In this document: positions 9,198 to 17,298 of the stretch, piece after piece
How the letters are laid out: every line of letters starts with the position of its first letter
How positions within the stretch are numbered: position 1 is the first letter of the stretch
Origin: Phycisphaerae bacterium
GTDB lineage: Bacteria; Planctomycetota; Phycisphaerae; UBA1845; Fen-1342
Assembly: GCA_028277645.1 (NCBI GenBank)
Contig: JANQFV010000030.1
Span: 1-43,681, forward strand
Length of the DNA: 43,681 bases
Reading direction: 5' to 3'
Program-made: the position numbers and the translations under genes
The notes under the pieces: generated by a model
The model's database searches: none
Told to the model about the DNA's origin: nothing
The model's input: only the letters and a program-made list of their open reading frames with translations

Positions 9198-9267
9198 CGG
9201 CCGATCTCCCGATCGGGAGGTGGAACATGATTGGCGCTCAACGGCCGACCGGGAGGTTGGCCGCTAC
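9194..9267. repeat. Inverted pair of GTAGCGGCCGA elements, possible bidirectional terminator
   Basis: Two copies of one element face each other between convergent genes. The outer arms GTAGCGGCC (9194-9202) and GGCCGCTAC (9259-9267) are perfect complements. The left copy contains the palindrome CTCCCGATCGGGAG, and the right copy reads on the minus strand as GTAGCGGCCAACCTCCCGG. The stop codon of the phosphatase gene lies inside the left arm. There is no T-run, so termination is a guess. The structure resembles REP/BIME-type intergenic repeats. Confidence 0.6.
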
Positions 9268-9286
9268 CGAGTGCTCAAGCCCACTC

Positions 9287-9910
9287 CTACTTATCCACAA
9301 CAATGACATACACCTCTCGCGGGCCATGTACACCCGTGATGAGAATCCCTTCAATGTCGGCAGTCTTGCTCGGGCCGCTGATCAGCGTGATCGCCGTCGG
9401 TATCCGTTTCGGTAGACGGCTCTCAAACAGGTCGTACAGATCCGGCACGATCTGTGCGGCGCGCACGATTGCAATATGCACGACCGGCAACAGGCTCGTG
9501 CTCCGCCAGCCCTCCTGACCGCTGACGCTCACTAGACTCCCTGTCTCCGCGACAGCGGCCTCTACACTGGTAATACCGATGTCGGCCGCGAACAGCGCGT
9601 CGTCGCCATCGTGCGGGTCGAGGACTGTGGCACGATCGGCGAGTGTCGCACACAGCGCCGCGCGTTCAGCGAGCTGCAAGTCGATGATCAGTTTCGGGTG
9701 CGCAATCCCCAGCCTCGTCGCCACATTACCAACTAGTTCGGCGACGCGCTCGGTGCAGATGCCCGACGTTGTACGGACCACGTGCATCCCCACTTCAGAG
9801 GCGCGCTCGCAAAACGTGGCAGCCAGATCCACATCCGGCGTGCAGCAGCGCACGACGGATGGATCAATCGCGGGGAGTGGCACAATCTGTCGAGTGACCG
9901 ATCTTCTCAC
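9287..9910 (-). CDS. lutC: LutC-like LUD-domain lactate utilization protein
   Basis: This 207-residue LUD/YkgG family protein is the third subunit of the LutABC L-lactate-oxidising complex. The family motifs are ADIGITSVEAAVAETGSLV in the middle and a C-terminal SGPSKTADIEGILITGVHGP. It is shorter than typical LutC (about 240 residues), mostly at the N-terminus. The GTG start overlaps the lutB stop by four bases (GTGA), which indicates translational coupling. It is the last gene of the minus-strand aldolase-lutA-lutB-lutC operon and converges on the phosphatase gene. Its role is in cytoplasmic oxidation of L-lactate to pyruvate. The substrate is inferred from the family and the three-gene order rather than from residues seen here. 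Confidence 0.88.
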   Translation of the reverse strand: MRRSVTRQIVPLPAIDPSVVRCCTPDVDLAATFCERASEVGMHVVRTTSGICTERVAELVGNVATRLGIAHPKLIIDLQLAERAALCATLADRATVLDPHDGDDALFAADIGITSVEAAVAETGSLVSVSGQEGWRSTSLLPVVHIAIVRAAQIVPDLYDLFESRLPKRIPTAITLISGPSKTADIEGILITGVHGPREVYVIVVDK

Positions 9911-11331
9911 TGGTCCGTCTGATCTCCACGATCACGTTCACTCTGCCATAGATCACGAAACGTCTTCGCCGCCGGTCGGGGCGTGTCGCGATGGCGCGTG
10001 AGTTGAGCCGCAGGTCCCGGCAATCGGCTGTTCCAGTCGCCTTTCGCGCCAACGACAGTGCCCCACCGCAACACGCGCTGTGACCAGCGCATCAATCGCG
10101 GCGTCGACAACGCCCAGAACAGCGCGCGAAACGCCAATCGCCGTAGCCACGGCACGGCCTTCCCGTCGGCCTGATCGCGTCGCAACCGCACGAGCAGGTC
10201 CGGGATATCAATCCGCACCGGACACACGTCACGGCAGAACCCGCACAGACTCGAAGCCTGTGGCAGGTCCGCATAGTGCTTCGGGTCGTTCAACAACGGC
10301 GTCAGCACCTTGCCGATCGGCCCCGGATACACGCTGTCGTACGCGTGTCCGCCAATGTGTCGATACACCGGACAAGCGTTCAGACATGCGCCACAGCGAA
10401 TGCAGTGCAGAATCTCGCGGTATCGGCCTTGCTGAATCGCCCGCCGACCGTTGTCGAGCAACACGACGTGCAACTGCTCCGGACCGTCCGGGTCGCTCTC
10501 CCGCCGGGGACCGTTCATCAGCGACGTGTAAACCGTGATCGGCTGCCCGGTGTTCGAGCGCGACAGCACCTTGAGAAACACGGACAGATCAACCAGCCGC
10601 GGGATGACTTTTTCGATGCCCATGAGGGCCACGTGTACACGCGGCCGCGTAGTCGAAAGCCGTCCGTTGCCCTCGTTCGTACAGATGCAGATCGTCCCGG
10701 TCTCGGCGACGCCGAAGTTCACGCCGCTGATCCCCAGATCGCAGCGGCGGAAAACGTCGCGCAGATGCTCGCGGGCATATCGCGTCAGCGTCTCCGGATC
10801 TTCGGTGTACGGAACGCCGAGCTCACGCTGCATCGCTCTGGCAATCGTCTGGCGGTTCTTGTGAATAATCGGCGTGACGATGTGGCTCGGTCGATCATTG
10901 TCGAGCTGCACGATGAACTCACCCAGATCGGTCTCGAAGACCTGCACGCCGGCGGCAGCTAGCGCCGCATTCAGCCCGGTCTCTTCGGTGGTCATCGCCT
11001 TGACCTTGACCGCAAGCTTCAACCCATTGTCCTGCGCAATGCGGGCGATACACGCATTCGCGTCCGCGGCGGTCGCGGCAAAATGGACGATGCCACCATT
11101 CGCGCGCACCTGCTCGATGAACCGTTCCAGATAATGGTCGAGATGTTCGATCGTGTGCTGCTTGATCTGCGTCGCGAGGTCGCGGAGCTGCTCGAAGTTC
11201 GGCACCTTCGCCGTCGCCACGACCCGCGACTCGATCTTTGACTGTGAAGTCTGGCCGATCACCGCGCGCAGTGACTCGTCGGCCAGCGTCCGCGCGACGT
11301 TTTCATCAAACCAGGTGTGCGAGCACTTCAT
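9907..11331 (-). CDS. lutB: LutB-like iron-sulfur lactate utilization protein
   Basis: This 474-residue protein has an N-terminal LUD domain (about 60-300, with SGVNFGVAETGTICICTNEGN) and a ferredoxin-like region. That region carries the motifs CIRCGACLNACP and CGFCRDVCP, which bind [4Fe-4S] clusters. A C-terminal LutB-specific tail follows. The length matches characterised LutB (about 475 residues). It transfers electrons from L-lactate oxidation together with LutA and LutC. The ATG start overlaps the lutA stop by four bases (ATGA) and its own stop overlaps lutC, so the three genes form a tight translationally coupled set. Nothing looks broken. The physiological electron acceptor is not evident. 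Confidence 0.92.
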   Translation of the reverse strand: MKCSHTWFDENVARTLADESLRAVIGQTSQSKIESRVVATAKVPNFEQLRDLATQIKQHTIEHLDHYLERFIEQVRANGGIVHFAATAADANACIARIAQDNGLKLAVKVKAMTTEETGLNAALAAAGVQVFETDLGEFIVQLDNDRPSHIVTPIIHKNRQTIARAMQRELGVPYTEDPETLTRYAREHLRDVFRRCDLGISGVNFGVAETGTICICTNEGNGRLSTTRPRVHVALMGIEKVIPRLVDLSVFLKVLSRSNTGQPITVYTSLMNGPRRESDPDGPEQLHVVLLDNGRRAIQQGRYREILHCIRCGACLNACPVYRHIGGHAYDSVYPGPIGKVLTPLLNDPKHYADLPQASSLCGFCRDVCPVRIDIPDLLVRLRRDQADGKAVPWLRRLAFRALFWALSTPRLMRWSQRVLRWGTVVGAKGDWNSRLPGPAAQLTRHRDTPRPAAKTFRDLWQSERDRGDQTDQ

Positions 11332-12086
11332 GGCTGATCATCCATCAGCCCCAGCCCCTCGGCGAGCAGCTCGGCCAGGTGTTTGAATTGCACGGACACA
11401 CTACGTCGCCGGGCGGTGCCCTCGATCGTGAACGAGCAGCCGGCTTCGTTGACGACGGCAACCTCCGCCCCGGTCGCCGCGATCGCCGTAACCTTGTCCT
11501 GCGACATCGCATTGCTGATGCCGGGGAACACCGCCCCGAACGCGCCGCCGAAACCGCAGCACTGCTCGATCTGCGCCAACGGTCGATAGTCAATGCCCGC
11601 CAGACGCGAAACCTGTGCCGAGGCCCCCTCAATCGTCTGAATCCCGCGCAGGTGGCAACTGTAGTGGTACGTCACCGGCCGCGACGTACCCGCCGGAATT
11701 TGCGTGAAGTCCACGTGCAGCACGTCGGCCAGAAACGTTCCGAACTCGTACGTGCGCTCGGCCAACCGCCAACTGCGCTCCGCGTACTCAGCGTCGTCGG
11801 CCAGCAGCTCGGGCAAGTGGTGTTTCACCATCGCGGCGCACGAACCGGACGGCGTAACGACGTGCTCGTAGTCGGCGAAGTCGAACGCGTCGATCATCCG
11901 CCGACCTTGCGCGGCGGCCTCCCGATGAAATCCGTTGTTGTACGCCGGCTGCCCGCAACAGGTCTGCCCCTCCGGAAAGCGAACGTCACACCCGAAGTGC
12001 CGCAGCACGCGTACGACCGCCACGCCAACGCGCGGCGCGAAGGTGTCGGTCAGGCACGTGACGAAGAGTGCGACGCTCTTGCCCAT
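11328..12086 (-). CDS. lutA: LutA-like (Fe-S)-binding CCG-domain protein
   Basis: This 252-residue protein has two cysteine-rich CCG domains, seen as CCGQPAYNNG and CCGFGGAF, plus HYSCHLRG and an N-terminal ALFVTCLTDTFAP. This is the arrangement of LutA and of the GlpC/heterodisulfide-reductase-type subunit. It cooperates with LutB and LutC in L-lactate oxidation to pyruvate. The ATG at 12086 fits the family start (MGKSVALFVTCL); the frame is open further upstream, but those residues are not family-like. No good ribosome-binding site is visible. It begins 50 bases after the class II aldolase stop on the same strand. This supports one operon turning an aldolase product (lactaldehyde, then lactate) into pyruvate. 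Confidence 0.9.
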   Translation of the reverse strand: MGKSVALFVTCLTDTFAPRVGVAVVRVLRHFGCDVRFPEGQTCCGQPAYNNGFHREAAAQGRRMIDAFDFADYEHVVTPSGSCAAMVKHHLPELLADDAEYAERSWRLAERTYEFGTFLADVLHVDFTQIPAGTSRPVTYHYSCHLRGIQTIEGASAQVSRLAGIDYRPLAQIEQCCGFGGAFGAVFPGISNAMSQDKVTAIAATGAEVAVVNEAGCSFTIEGTARRRSVSVQFKHLAELLAEGLGLMDDQP

Positions 12087-12136
12087 AGGTAGGATTGTAC
12101 TGCCATGGCGCACGGCGTCAGGCGTGGCGAACGCAG

Positions 12137-12847
12137 CTAAGTCTCGTCGTTGCGGCCGAACTCGGGATTCACGTACAGCGGGCCGTCTCTCGTCAGCCGC
12201 GGGTCCGGCGGGCTCCCAAAGCTTTCTCGCAGGCCCAGCAACTCCCGCACTTGTTCGGCGTTCAAACGCTCGATGTGCCCGAGCTGCCGGCTGAGGAGCA
12301 ACATGCGGCAATACGCATCGAGCACTTCGGTGTTCCAGTACGCACGTTCGACCGATGGTCCCCAGCTCACCGTGCCGTGATTGCTCAGGACGACCGCACT
12401 CGCCCGACCGACGAACGGACGGATGGTTTCCGCGAACTGGGCACTACCCGGCGTCGCGTAATCAGCTTGCGGCACCGCCCCCAGGAAGACCTCCACCTCA
12501 GGGAGAATCCCGGTGGGAATCTCCACCCGTGCCAGGCCAAACGCCGTCGCGTGCGGCGGATGGCAATGCACCACCGCGGTCGCCGTCGGATCGCCGCGAT
12601 ACACCTCCAGGTGCAGTTTGATCTCGCTCGTGCAACGGCGCGTCCCCGAAAGCTGATTGCCGTCCAGATCGACCGTACACAGGTCATCAGGCTGCATGAA
12701 ACCCTTACAAATCAGCGTCGGCGTGCAGAGCACCACGTTGTCCGTCAGCCGGCAGGAAATGTTCCCGTCGTTGCCGGCCGCAAACTGCCGTGCGTAGATC
12801 CTGCGTCCAATATCGCAAATCTCTTCTCTGGTGGCTGCTTCGTCCAA
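12137..12847 (-). CDS. Class II aldolase (fuculose/rhamnulose-1-phosphate aldolase-like)
   Basis: This zinc-dependent class II aldolase/adducin-family protein is about 236 residues. The metal-binding HxH is in VVHCHPPHATAF and the third histidine in LSNHGTVSWG. A likely catalytic Glu lies in CTSEIKLH and the substrate-binding N-terminus has GNDGNISCRL. Members cleave L-fuculose-1-phosphate or L-rhamnulose-1-phosphate into DHAP and L-lactaldehyde; others act on pentulose phosphates, so the exact substrate is uncertain. I favour the TTG at 12847 because GGAGG sits nine bases upstream, overlapping the alternative GTG at 12865. It is the first gene of an operon with lutABC and is divergent from a GH29 fucosidase. 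That context favours a deoxyhexose substrate. Confidence 0.82.
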   Translation of the reverse strand: MDEAATREEICDIGRRIYARQFAAGNDGNISCRLTDNVVLCTPTLICKGFMQPDDLCTVDLDGNQLSGTRRCTSEIKLHLEVYRGDPTATAVVHCHPPHATAFGLARVEIPTGILPEVEVFLGAVPQADYATPGSAQFAETIRPFVGRASAVVLSNHGTVSWGPSVERAYWNTEVLDAYCRMLLLSRQLGHIERLNAEQVRELLGLRESFGSPPDPRLTRDGPLYVNPEFGRNDET

Positions 12848-12936
12848 CGTAATACACCTCCGCACTCAGCGCTCAGCGCTATCCGGATTGTCGGCGATGC
12901 CGTGCGTTCTCGCCACACGGATTCCGGCGCTTCTGC

Positions 12937-12957
12937 CGTCGGAGTATACTACCGACG
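12937..12957. promoter_or_regulatory. Operator-like palindrome over a -10 element, aldolase/fucosidase divergent region
   Basis: CGTCGG (12937-12942) and CCGACG (12952-12957) form perfect inverted arms around AGTATACTA. The centre contains TATACT (12945-12950), a five-of-six match to a -10 hexamer reading toward the fucosidase gene. The -35 region is poor (TTCCGG at 12922). The layout suggests a repressor or activator site controlling the divergent fucosidase and aldolase-lut units. The regulator is unknown. Confidence 0.45.
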
Positions 12958-13005
12958 CCGCCGCGGCGCGCGGCCGCGCACACTTCTCTGCTCGGAGCCA
13001 CACCA

Positions 13006-14415
13006 ATGCGAACACACCCGACACTCCTGATCGTCGTGACCACAGTCCTGATCCCGGTACTCGGCTGTCAAACCGGCGAGCCCAGGTCGGGCAGCGTCAA
13101 GAATACCGAGGCCAGCAGCACTCTAGCAGTCGATCACGACGCACGCATGGGCTGGTGGCGCGACGCCCGCTTCGGCTTGTTCATCCACTGGGGTCTCTAC
13201 GCAATCCCCGCCGGCGAATGGCAGGGCAACACCAACCACACCGAGTGGATCAAGCACACCGCCCAGATCCCTCACGACCAGTACGATCGGCTCGTCAGCC
13301 AATTCAACCCCGTCAAATTCGACGCCGACCATTGGGTGCGCAGCGCGAGAGCCGCCGGTATGAAATACATCGTGATCACGTCCAAGCACCACGACGGCTT
13401 CTGCCTGTTCGACTCGAACTACACCGACTACGACATCATGTCGACGCCTTTCCAGCGCGACATCATGAAGGAGCTGGCCGAGGCCAGTCGGCGTCATGGG
13501 CTGCGCATCTGCTGGTACCACTCGATCATGGACTGGTACCACCCGGACTATCTGCCGCGCCGGCCTTGGGAGCAACGCTCCGCCGAAGGGGCTAACCTCG
13601 ATCGTTATCGCACACACCTCAAGAACCAGGTCCGCGAGCTGCTGACGAACTACGGGCCGGTCGGCGTCATGTGGTTCGACGGCGAGTGGGAAGACACGTG
13701 GACGCACGAACACGGTCAGGATTTGTTCCACTTCGTCCGCGGCATCGATCCGCGCGTGATCATCAACAACCGCGTTGACAAAGGCCGCGGCGGCATGGCC
13801 GGCCTGACCACCGACGAGCGCTTCGCCGGCGACTTCGGCACGCCCGAGCAGGAAATCCCCGCGACCGGTTTGCCCGGCGTCGATTGGGAAACCTGCATGA
13901 CGATGAACGACCACTGGGGCTACAACCGATTCGACGACAGTTGGAAGTCGGCTGAAAACCTGATTCGCAAGCTCGCCGACATCGCATCGAAGGGCGGCAA
14001 CTTCCTGTTAAACGTGGGACCGACCGCGTCAGGTGAGTTTCCGCCGCCGTGCATCGAGCGACTACGCGCGATCGGGGAGTGGATGGATGTTAATGGGGAG
14101 GCGATCTACGGGACCCAAGCCAGCCCGTTCGCATCGCTGCCGTGGGGCCGCTGTACGCAGAAACGGCTCGACAGCGGTACAACGCGACTCTACCTGCACG
14201 TGTTCGACTGGCCGGAAGATGGCTGCCTGCTCGTGCCGGGCATTCGCAACGATCCCCGCTGGGCGGCGCTGCTGTCGGACACAGACTGCAATCCGTTGCC
14301 GGTCGCACGCGACGACGACGCACTCGTCATTCACTTGCCGGAGTACGCCCCGGATCCGATCAACAGCGTGGTGATCCTCGATATCGTCGGCACGCCCGAG
14401 GTCACACAGCACTAG
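13006..14415 (+). CDS. GH29 alpha-L-fucosidase, lipoprotein
   Basis: This 469-residue family 29 fucosidase hydrolyses terminal alpha-L-fucose. The N-terminal catalytic barrel has WWRDARFGLFIHWGLYAIP, SKHHDGFCLFDS and the nucleophile D225 in GVMWFDGEW, essentially the position known for the Thermotoga enzyme (D224). GGNFLLNVGPTASGEF marks the end of the barrel, and a small C-terminal beta domain follows. The signal peptide ends in a lipobox (LIPVLGC, Cys21), so the enzyme is probably anchored to an outer or periplasmic membrane face. The ATG at 13006 has GGAG eight bases upstream. It diverges from the aldolase-lutABC operon, which fits supply of L-fucose to that pathway. A galactosidase side activity of some GH29 subfamilies cannot be excluded. 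Confidence 0.92.
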   Translation: MRTHPTLLIVVTTVLIPVLGCQTGEPRSGSVKNTEASSTLAVDHDARMGWWRDARFGLFIHWGLYAIPAGEWQGNTNHTEWIKHTAQIPHDQYDRLVSQFNPVKFDADHWVRSARAAGMKYIVITSKHHDGFCLFDSNYTDYDIMSTPFQRDIMKELAEASRRHGLRICWYHSIMDWYHPDYLPRRPWEQRSAEGANLDRYRTHLKNQVRELLTNYGPVGVMWFDGEWEDTWTHEHGQDLFHFVRGIDPRVIINNRVDKGRGGMAGLTTDERFAGDFGTPEQEIPATGLPGVDWETCMTMNDHWGYNRFDDSWKSAENLIRKLADIASKGGNFLLNVGPTASGEFPPPCIERLRAIGEWMDVNGEAIYGTQASPFASLPWGRCTQKRLDSGTTRLYLHVFDWPEDGCLLVPGIRNDPRWAALLSDTDCNPLPVARDDDALVIHLPEYAPDPINSVVILDIVGTPEVTQH

Positions 14416-14448
14416 CCCGCCATTCGCGCCCCGAGCGGAAGAGAGGTG

Positions 14449-14619
14449 TTACTCCGACGACGACGAAGAGCCGTCGCGCTCACCGTCACGCGCCCCAAGC
14501 CGATGAAACAGCGCGCGGATGTCGTACAGCCCGCCGATGGTGACCACGATGGCCAGTCCGAAGAAGACTGCCAGTCCCAGCACGAGAAACCAGGTCCAGA
14601 AATGCGCCCACGCGTTCAT
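14449..14619 (-). CDS. Small membrane protein coupled to sodium:solute symporter
   Basis: This 56-residue protein (MNAWAHFWTWFLVLGLAVFF at its start) has one strong transmembrane helix, about 8-34, then a short amphipathic segment GLYDIRALFHRLG and a charged, serine-rich tail ending SSSSSE. The ATG at 14619 overlaps the symporter stop by four bases (ATGA) and has GGAGGAG five bases upstream, so translation is well supported. I do not recognise a named family. Small single-helix partners next to solute:sodium symporter genes are known in other bacteria, so an accessory subunit for stability or regulation of the transporter is the natural inference. It is the last gene of the four-gene minus-strand operon. 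Confidence 0.75.
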   Translation of the reverse strand: MNAWAHFWTWFLVLGLAVFFGLAIVVTIGGLYDIRALFHRLGARDGERDGSSSSSE

Positions 14620-16160
14620 GCCGGCTCCTCCGTCGCGAGCACCTGCCGGCCGCCTTGAGGCCGATCCGGAAATAGCAGCGATCCGACGACCATCAGCACG
14701 ATACACAGGCTGACAACAGACAACCCGACCACCTCCGCGCTGACGTCAAGTCGCAGCGCGTCCCGTACCGGAGCGAGGCCAAGCACCGCCGCGAATCCGG
14801 ATACCAGAGCCAGATGGGCACCGACGCGGCTGGCGCGCTTCCAGTAGATTCCGAACAGCAGCAGCGCAAACGCGCCCGTGAAGTACACCGAACCCGTTAT
14901 CGTCATGTAGTCCCACAGATCCTGCCCCAGCGGATACCACAAACTCCACACCAGCAGGAACACGCCGATCAACGCGACCAGCATCCGCGTGAGAACAATG
15001 CGGCCACGCCCTGAGAGCCGATCGCCGGTGCTCGGCGCGATCACGTCCTGCGTCAGTACCGAGCTCCAGCACAGCAGGTAGCTGTCATGCGTCGACATGA
15101 ACGCGGCGAGCATGGCCGCCCCGATCAGGCCGATGAAGCCGACGGGCAGGAGCTGGCTCAGGAACACGGGCATCGCGGCCATCGAGACCTCGGACGCGAC
15201 GTCGTCCCCGATGAACACCTCCCGCAGGCCGCTGTGCCCCGCCATGTACACCAGGGCGCAGACGCCGAGGAAGTTGGGGATCAGGAAGCGAATCATGAAG
15301 CCGATCGACGACCAGATGTACAGCCGCTTCACTACCTTCGTGCTCTCGGCGGCACACGCGCGCATGACCGCGGTCTGCCAGACCGCGCATGAGATCAGGC
15401 CGAGGAACACCATCCAGACGACGTAGTCGGCGCCGAATCCCTCGGCTTTGAACGGGTCGAACCCCTCGTTGCCTTTCAGGGACTGCACTGTGCTGACGAT
15501 GTGATCCCAACCCAATTGCTGAACCGCGAACAGGCACGCTGCAAGCATCCCGAACGCGAGCACGACAAACTGTACATAGTCCGTAATGACGACCGAGATC
15601 ATCCCGCCCAGAATCGTGTACAGCAGTACCAGCCCCAGCAGCACGGTCATGACGATTTTCAGCTCGACGTCGGAGTTCATGCCTGTCAGCCCGGTGACAA
15701 AAATCGAACCGGCTTTCAGGAACAGGCCCATGTTGAGGATGCCGGCCAGGGCCAGGATCGCCCCGCCCAACACGCGTGCGCTGCGCCCGAACCGCCGCTC
15801 GTAGAACTCCGGGATGGTCATCACCCCCATTCGCCGCAACGGCACAACAATGAACCCGGTCAAGCCCACGAGCAGCGTTACGATTCCCGCGACGAGACCG
15901 ATGTGAAACGCCGCGAAGCCACCGGTGAAGCCCTTCTGCGCCGAGTACATCACGGTGACCAAGCCCAGCTCGCTGCCGACCATCGTGGCGATCGCGAGAT
16001 TGGAGCGCAGCGCCCGTCCCGCCACCACGTAGTCCGCCATGTTTCGCACAAAGCGGTTCGCGTAGAACCCGATCAGCACCGACGCGGACAGGTAAACGAC
16101 TACTATCGCCCAGTCGAGCGCCGTGAAGTTTGATTCGATTCCTGTCGCTTCCAGGTTCAT
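14616..16160 (-). CDS. Sodium:solute symporter (SSS family)
   Basis: This 514-residue integral membrane protein has about 13 hydrophobic segments. It has the SSS-family features: a conserved start (DWAIVVVYLSASVLIGFYA), VAGRALRSNLAIATMVGSEL, GVMTIPEFYERRFG and GGMISVVITDYVQFVVLAFG. Members couple Na+ to uptake of sugars, amino acids or carboxylates across the inner membrane. The gene lies 34 bases after a NahK-like sugar kinase and overlaps a 56-residue membrane protein, so it is in the operon with the nucleotidyltransferase and the kinase. The context points to a sugar (perhaps an amino sugar) as cargo. The sequence alone does not fix the substrate. Confidence 0.92.
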   Translation of the reverse strand: MNLEATGIESNFTALDWAIVVVYLSASVLIGFYANRFVRNMADYVVAGRALRSNLAIATMVGSELGLVTVMYSAQKGFTGGFAAFHIGLVAGIVTLLVGLTGFIVVPLRRMGVMTIPEFYERRFGRSARVLGGAILALAGILNMGLFLKAGSIFVTGLTGMNSDVELKIVMTVLLGLVLLYTILGGMISVVITDYVQFVVLAFGMLAACLFAVQQLGWDHIVSTVQSLKGNEGFDPFKAEGFGADYVVWMVFLGLISCAVWQTAVMRACAAESTKVVKRLYIWSSIGFMIRFLIPNFLGVCALVYMAGHSGLREVFIGDDVASEVSMAAMPVFLSQLLPVGFIGLIGAAMLAAFMSTHDSYLLCWSSVLTQDVIAPSTGDRLSGRGRIVLTRMLVALIGVFLLVWSLWYPLGQDLWDYMTITGSVYFTGAFALLLFGIYWKRASRVGAHLALVSGFAAVLGLAPVRDALRLDVSAEVVGLSVVSLCIVLMVVGSLLFPDRPQGGRQVLATEEPA

Positions 16161-16194
16161 AGGCTCACGCCGCCGTTACACCGCCATCCGCCCA

Positions 16195-17298
16195 TCAGCC
16201 CTCACACCGCACGCGCTGCACGATCTCGTTCAGTTCGCGCTCGTGTGCTTCGAGCGACTCGACGAGCTTGAACTGCGTACGTGCGCGTTCGAGATTGTGC
16301 TCCGAACGCTGCGTCTTGTAGTAAACGTCACCCTGCACGTAATCCATCAGAAAACGCACGCCCTGCTCCAACGTGATCTGCCAGCCGGCGTGTACGAGCT
16401 CGTCCAGTTCGCGATCGGTCAGGACCGACCGGGTCTCCAGAACGTAACCGCGCGCGAGCGCTTCGAACAGTTCCAGATCGACGCGCACACACGAAAGATC
16501 AGGCTCATCCTCCGCCGCCCGGCAGGTCATCGATCGCACCATGTCACCGAAATCGTGTACCGCCAGACCGGGCATGACGGTGTCGAGATCGACGATGCAC
16601 ACCGCGACATCCCCCTCGGCGTCAAACAGCACGTTGCTGATCTTAGCGTCGTTGTGGACGACGCGCTCCGGCAGTGCGCCTTTCCACAACAAATCCGCCA
16701 GGCGCCCACATTCACCACTGCGTTGCTCGACGAACGCGACCTCCGTCCGCACGGCTGCCACGCGCCGCTGCGTGTCCGCCGCGATGGCCTCTCGGAAGGC
16801 ACTCGCGCGGTTCCCGGTATCGTGAAAGCCGGGCAGCGTCTCTTCCAACGGCGGTGCCGGCAGATCGGCCAGCAGCACCTGAAACCGCCCGAACGCGCGT
16901 CCGGCCTGCTCGGCGATGGCCGGAGCGCCCACCGTTTCAAACACGCGCGTCCGTTCGATGAACGGGTACATCCGCCAGTAGCCGCCACAATAGTCCGTGT
17001 AGAACGGACGACCATCGTTTGCCGGAACGAGCACGAGCGACTTCTGTTGCTCACTGGCCGACGGATGGTTGGTGATGTGCGTCGTCACGCGCTGAATATT
17101 CTGCATCACCTCCGCGGGCTGTCGAAACACATGGTCGTTTATACGTTGCAGCAGATACCGTCGTCGACCAACGTCCGCCGTCACGACGACGATATATGAA
17201 TCGTTAATGTGCCCGCGTCCGTGCGGCTCAACGACGACGATCTCGCCCGGCAAGCGGAACCGCGCAGCAACACTCGCGGCCGCTTTCGACCCGCTCAT
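16195..17298 (-). CDS. Phosphotransferase of the N-acetylhexosamine 1-kinase (NahK) type
   Basis: This 367-residue APH/choline-kinase-fold enzyme has the catalytic loop VVHNDAKISNVLFD and the metal-binding CIVDLDTVMPG. These match the layout I recall for Bifidobacterium NahK, which makes GlcNAc-1-phosphate or GalNAc-1-phosphate. An N-terminal GHINDSYIV and YWRMYPFIERTRVF are also in that style. The ATG at 17298 shares one base with the preceding stop (TGATG) and has GGAG eight bases upstream; two GTG codons just before it are alternative starts. Transcribed with a nucleotidyltransferase and a symporter, it likely phosphorylates an imported amino sugar at C1. Homoserine- or other sugar-kinase activity of the fold is the alternative. 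Confidence 0.8.
   Translation of the reverse strand: MSGSKAAASVAARFRLPGEIVVVEPHGRGHINDSYIVVVTADVGRRRYLLQRINDHVFRQPAEVMQNIQRVTTHITNHPSASEQQKSLVLVPANDGRPFYTDYCGGYWRMYPFIERTRVFETVGAPAIAEQAGRAFGRFQVLLADLPAPPLEETLPGFHDTGNRASAFREAIAADTQRRVAAVRTEVAFVEQRSGECGRLADLLWKGALPERVVHNDAKISNVLFDAEGDVAVCIVDLDTVMPGLAVHDFGDMVRSMTCRAAEDEPDLSCVRVDLELFEALARGYVLETRSVLTDRELDELVHAGWQITLEQGVRFLMDYVQGDVYYKTQRSEHNLERARTQFKLVESLEAHERELNEIVQRVRCEG

Noticed and set aside
9291..9299. TTATCCACA, a perfect DnaA-box consensus
   Set aside because: A single copy inside the end of lutC with no cluster of further boxes, AT-rich unwinding region or dnaA/dnaN neighbours. It is not evidence for an origin.
15501..16133. Plus-strand 210-residue frame, very rich in His, Arg and Asp
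   Set aside because: Antisense to transmembrane segments of the symporter. The composition is the expected complement of hydrophobic codons.
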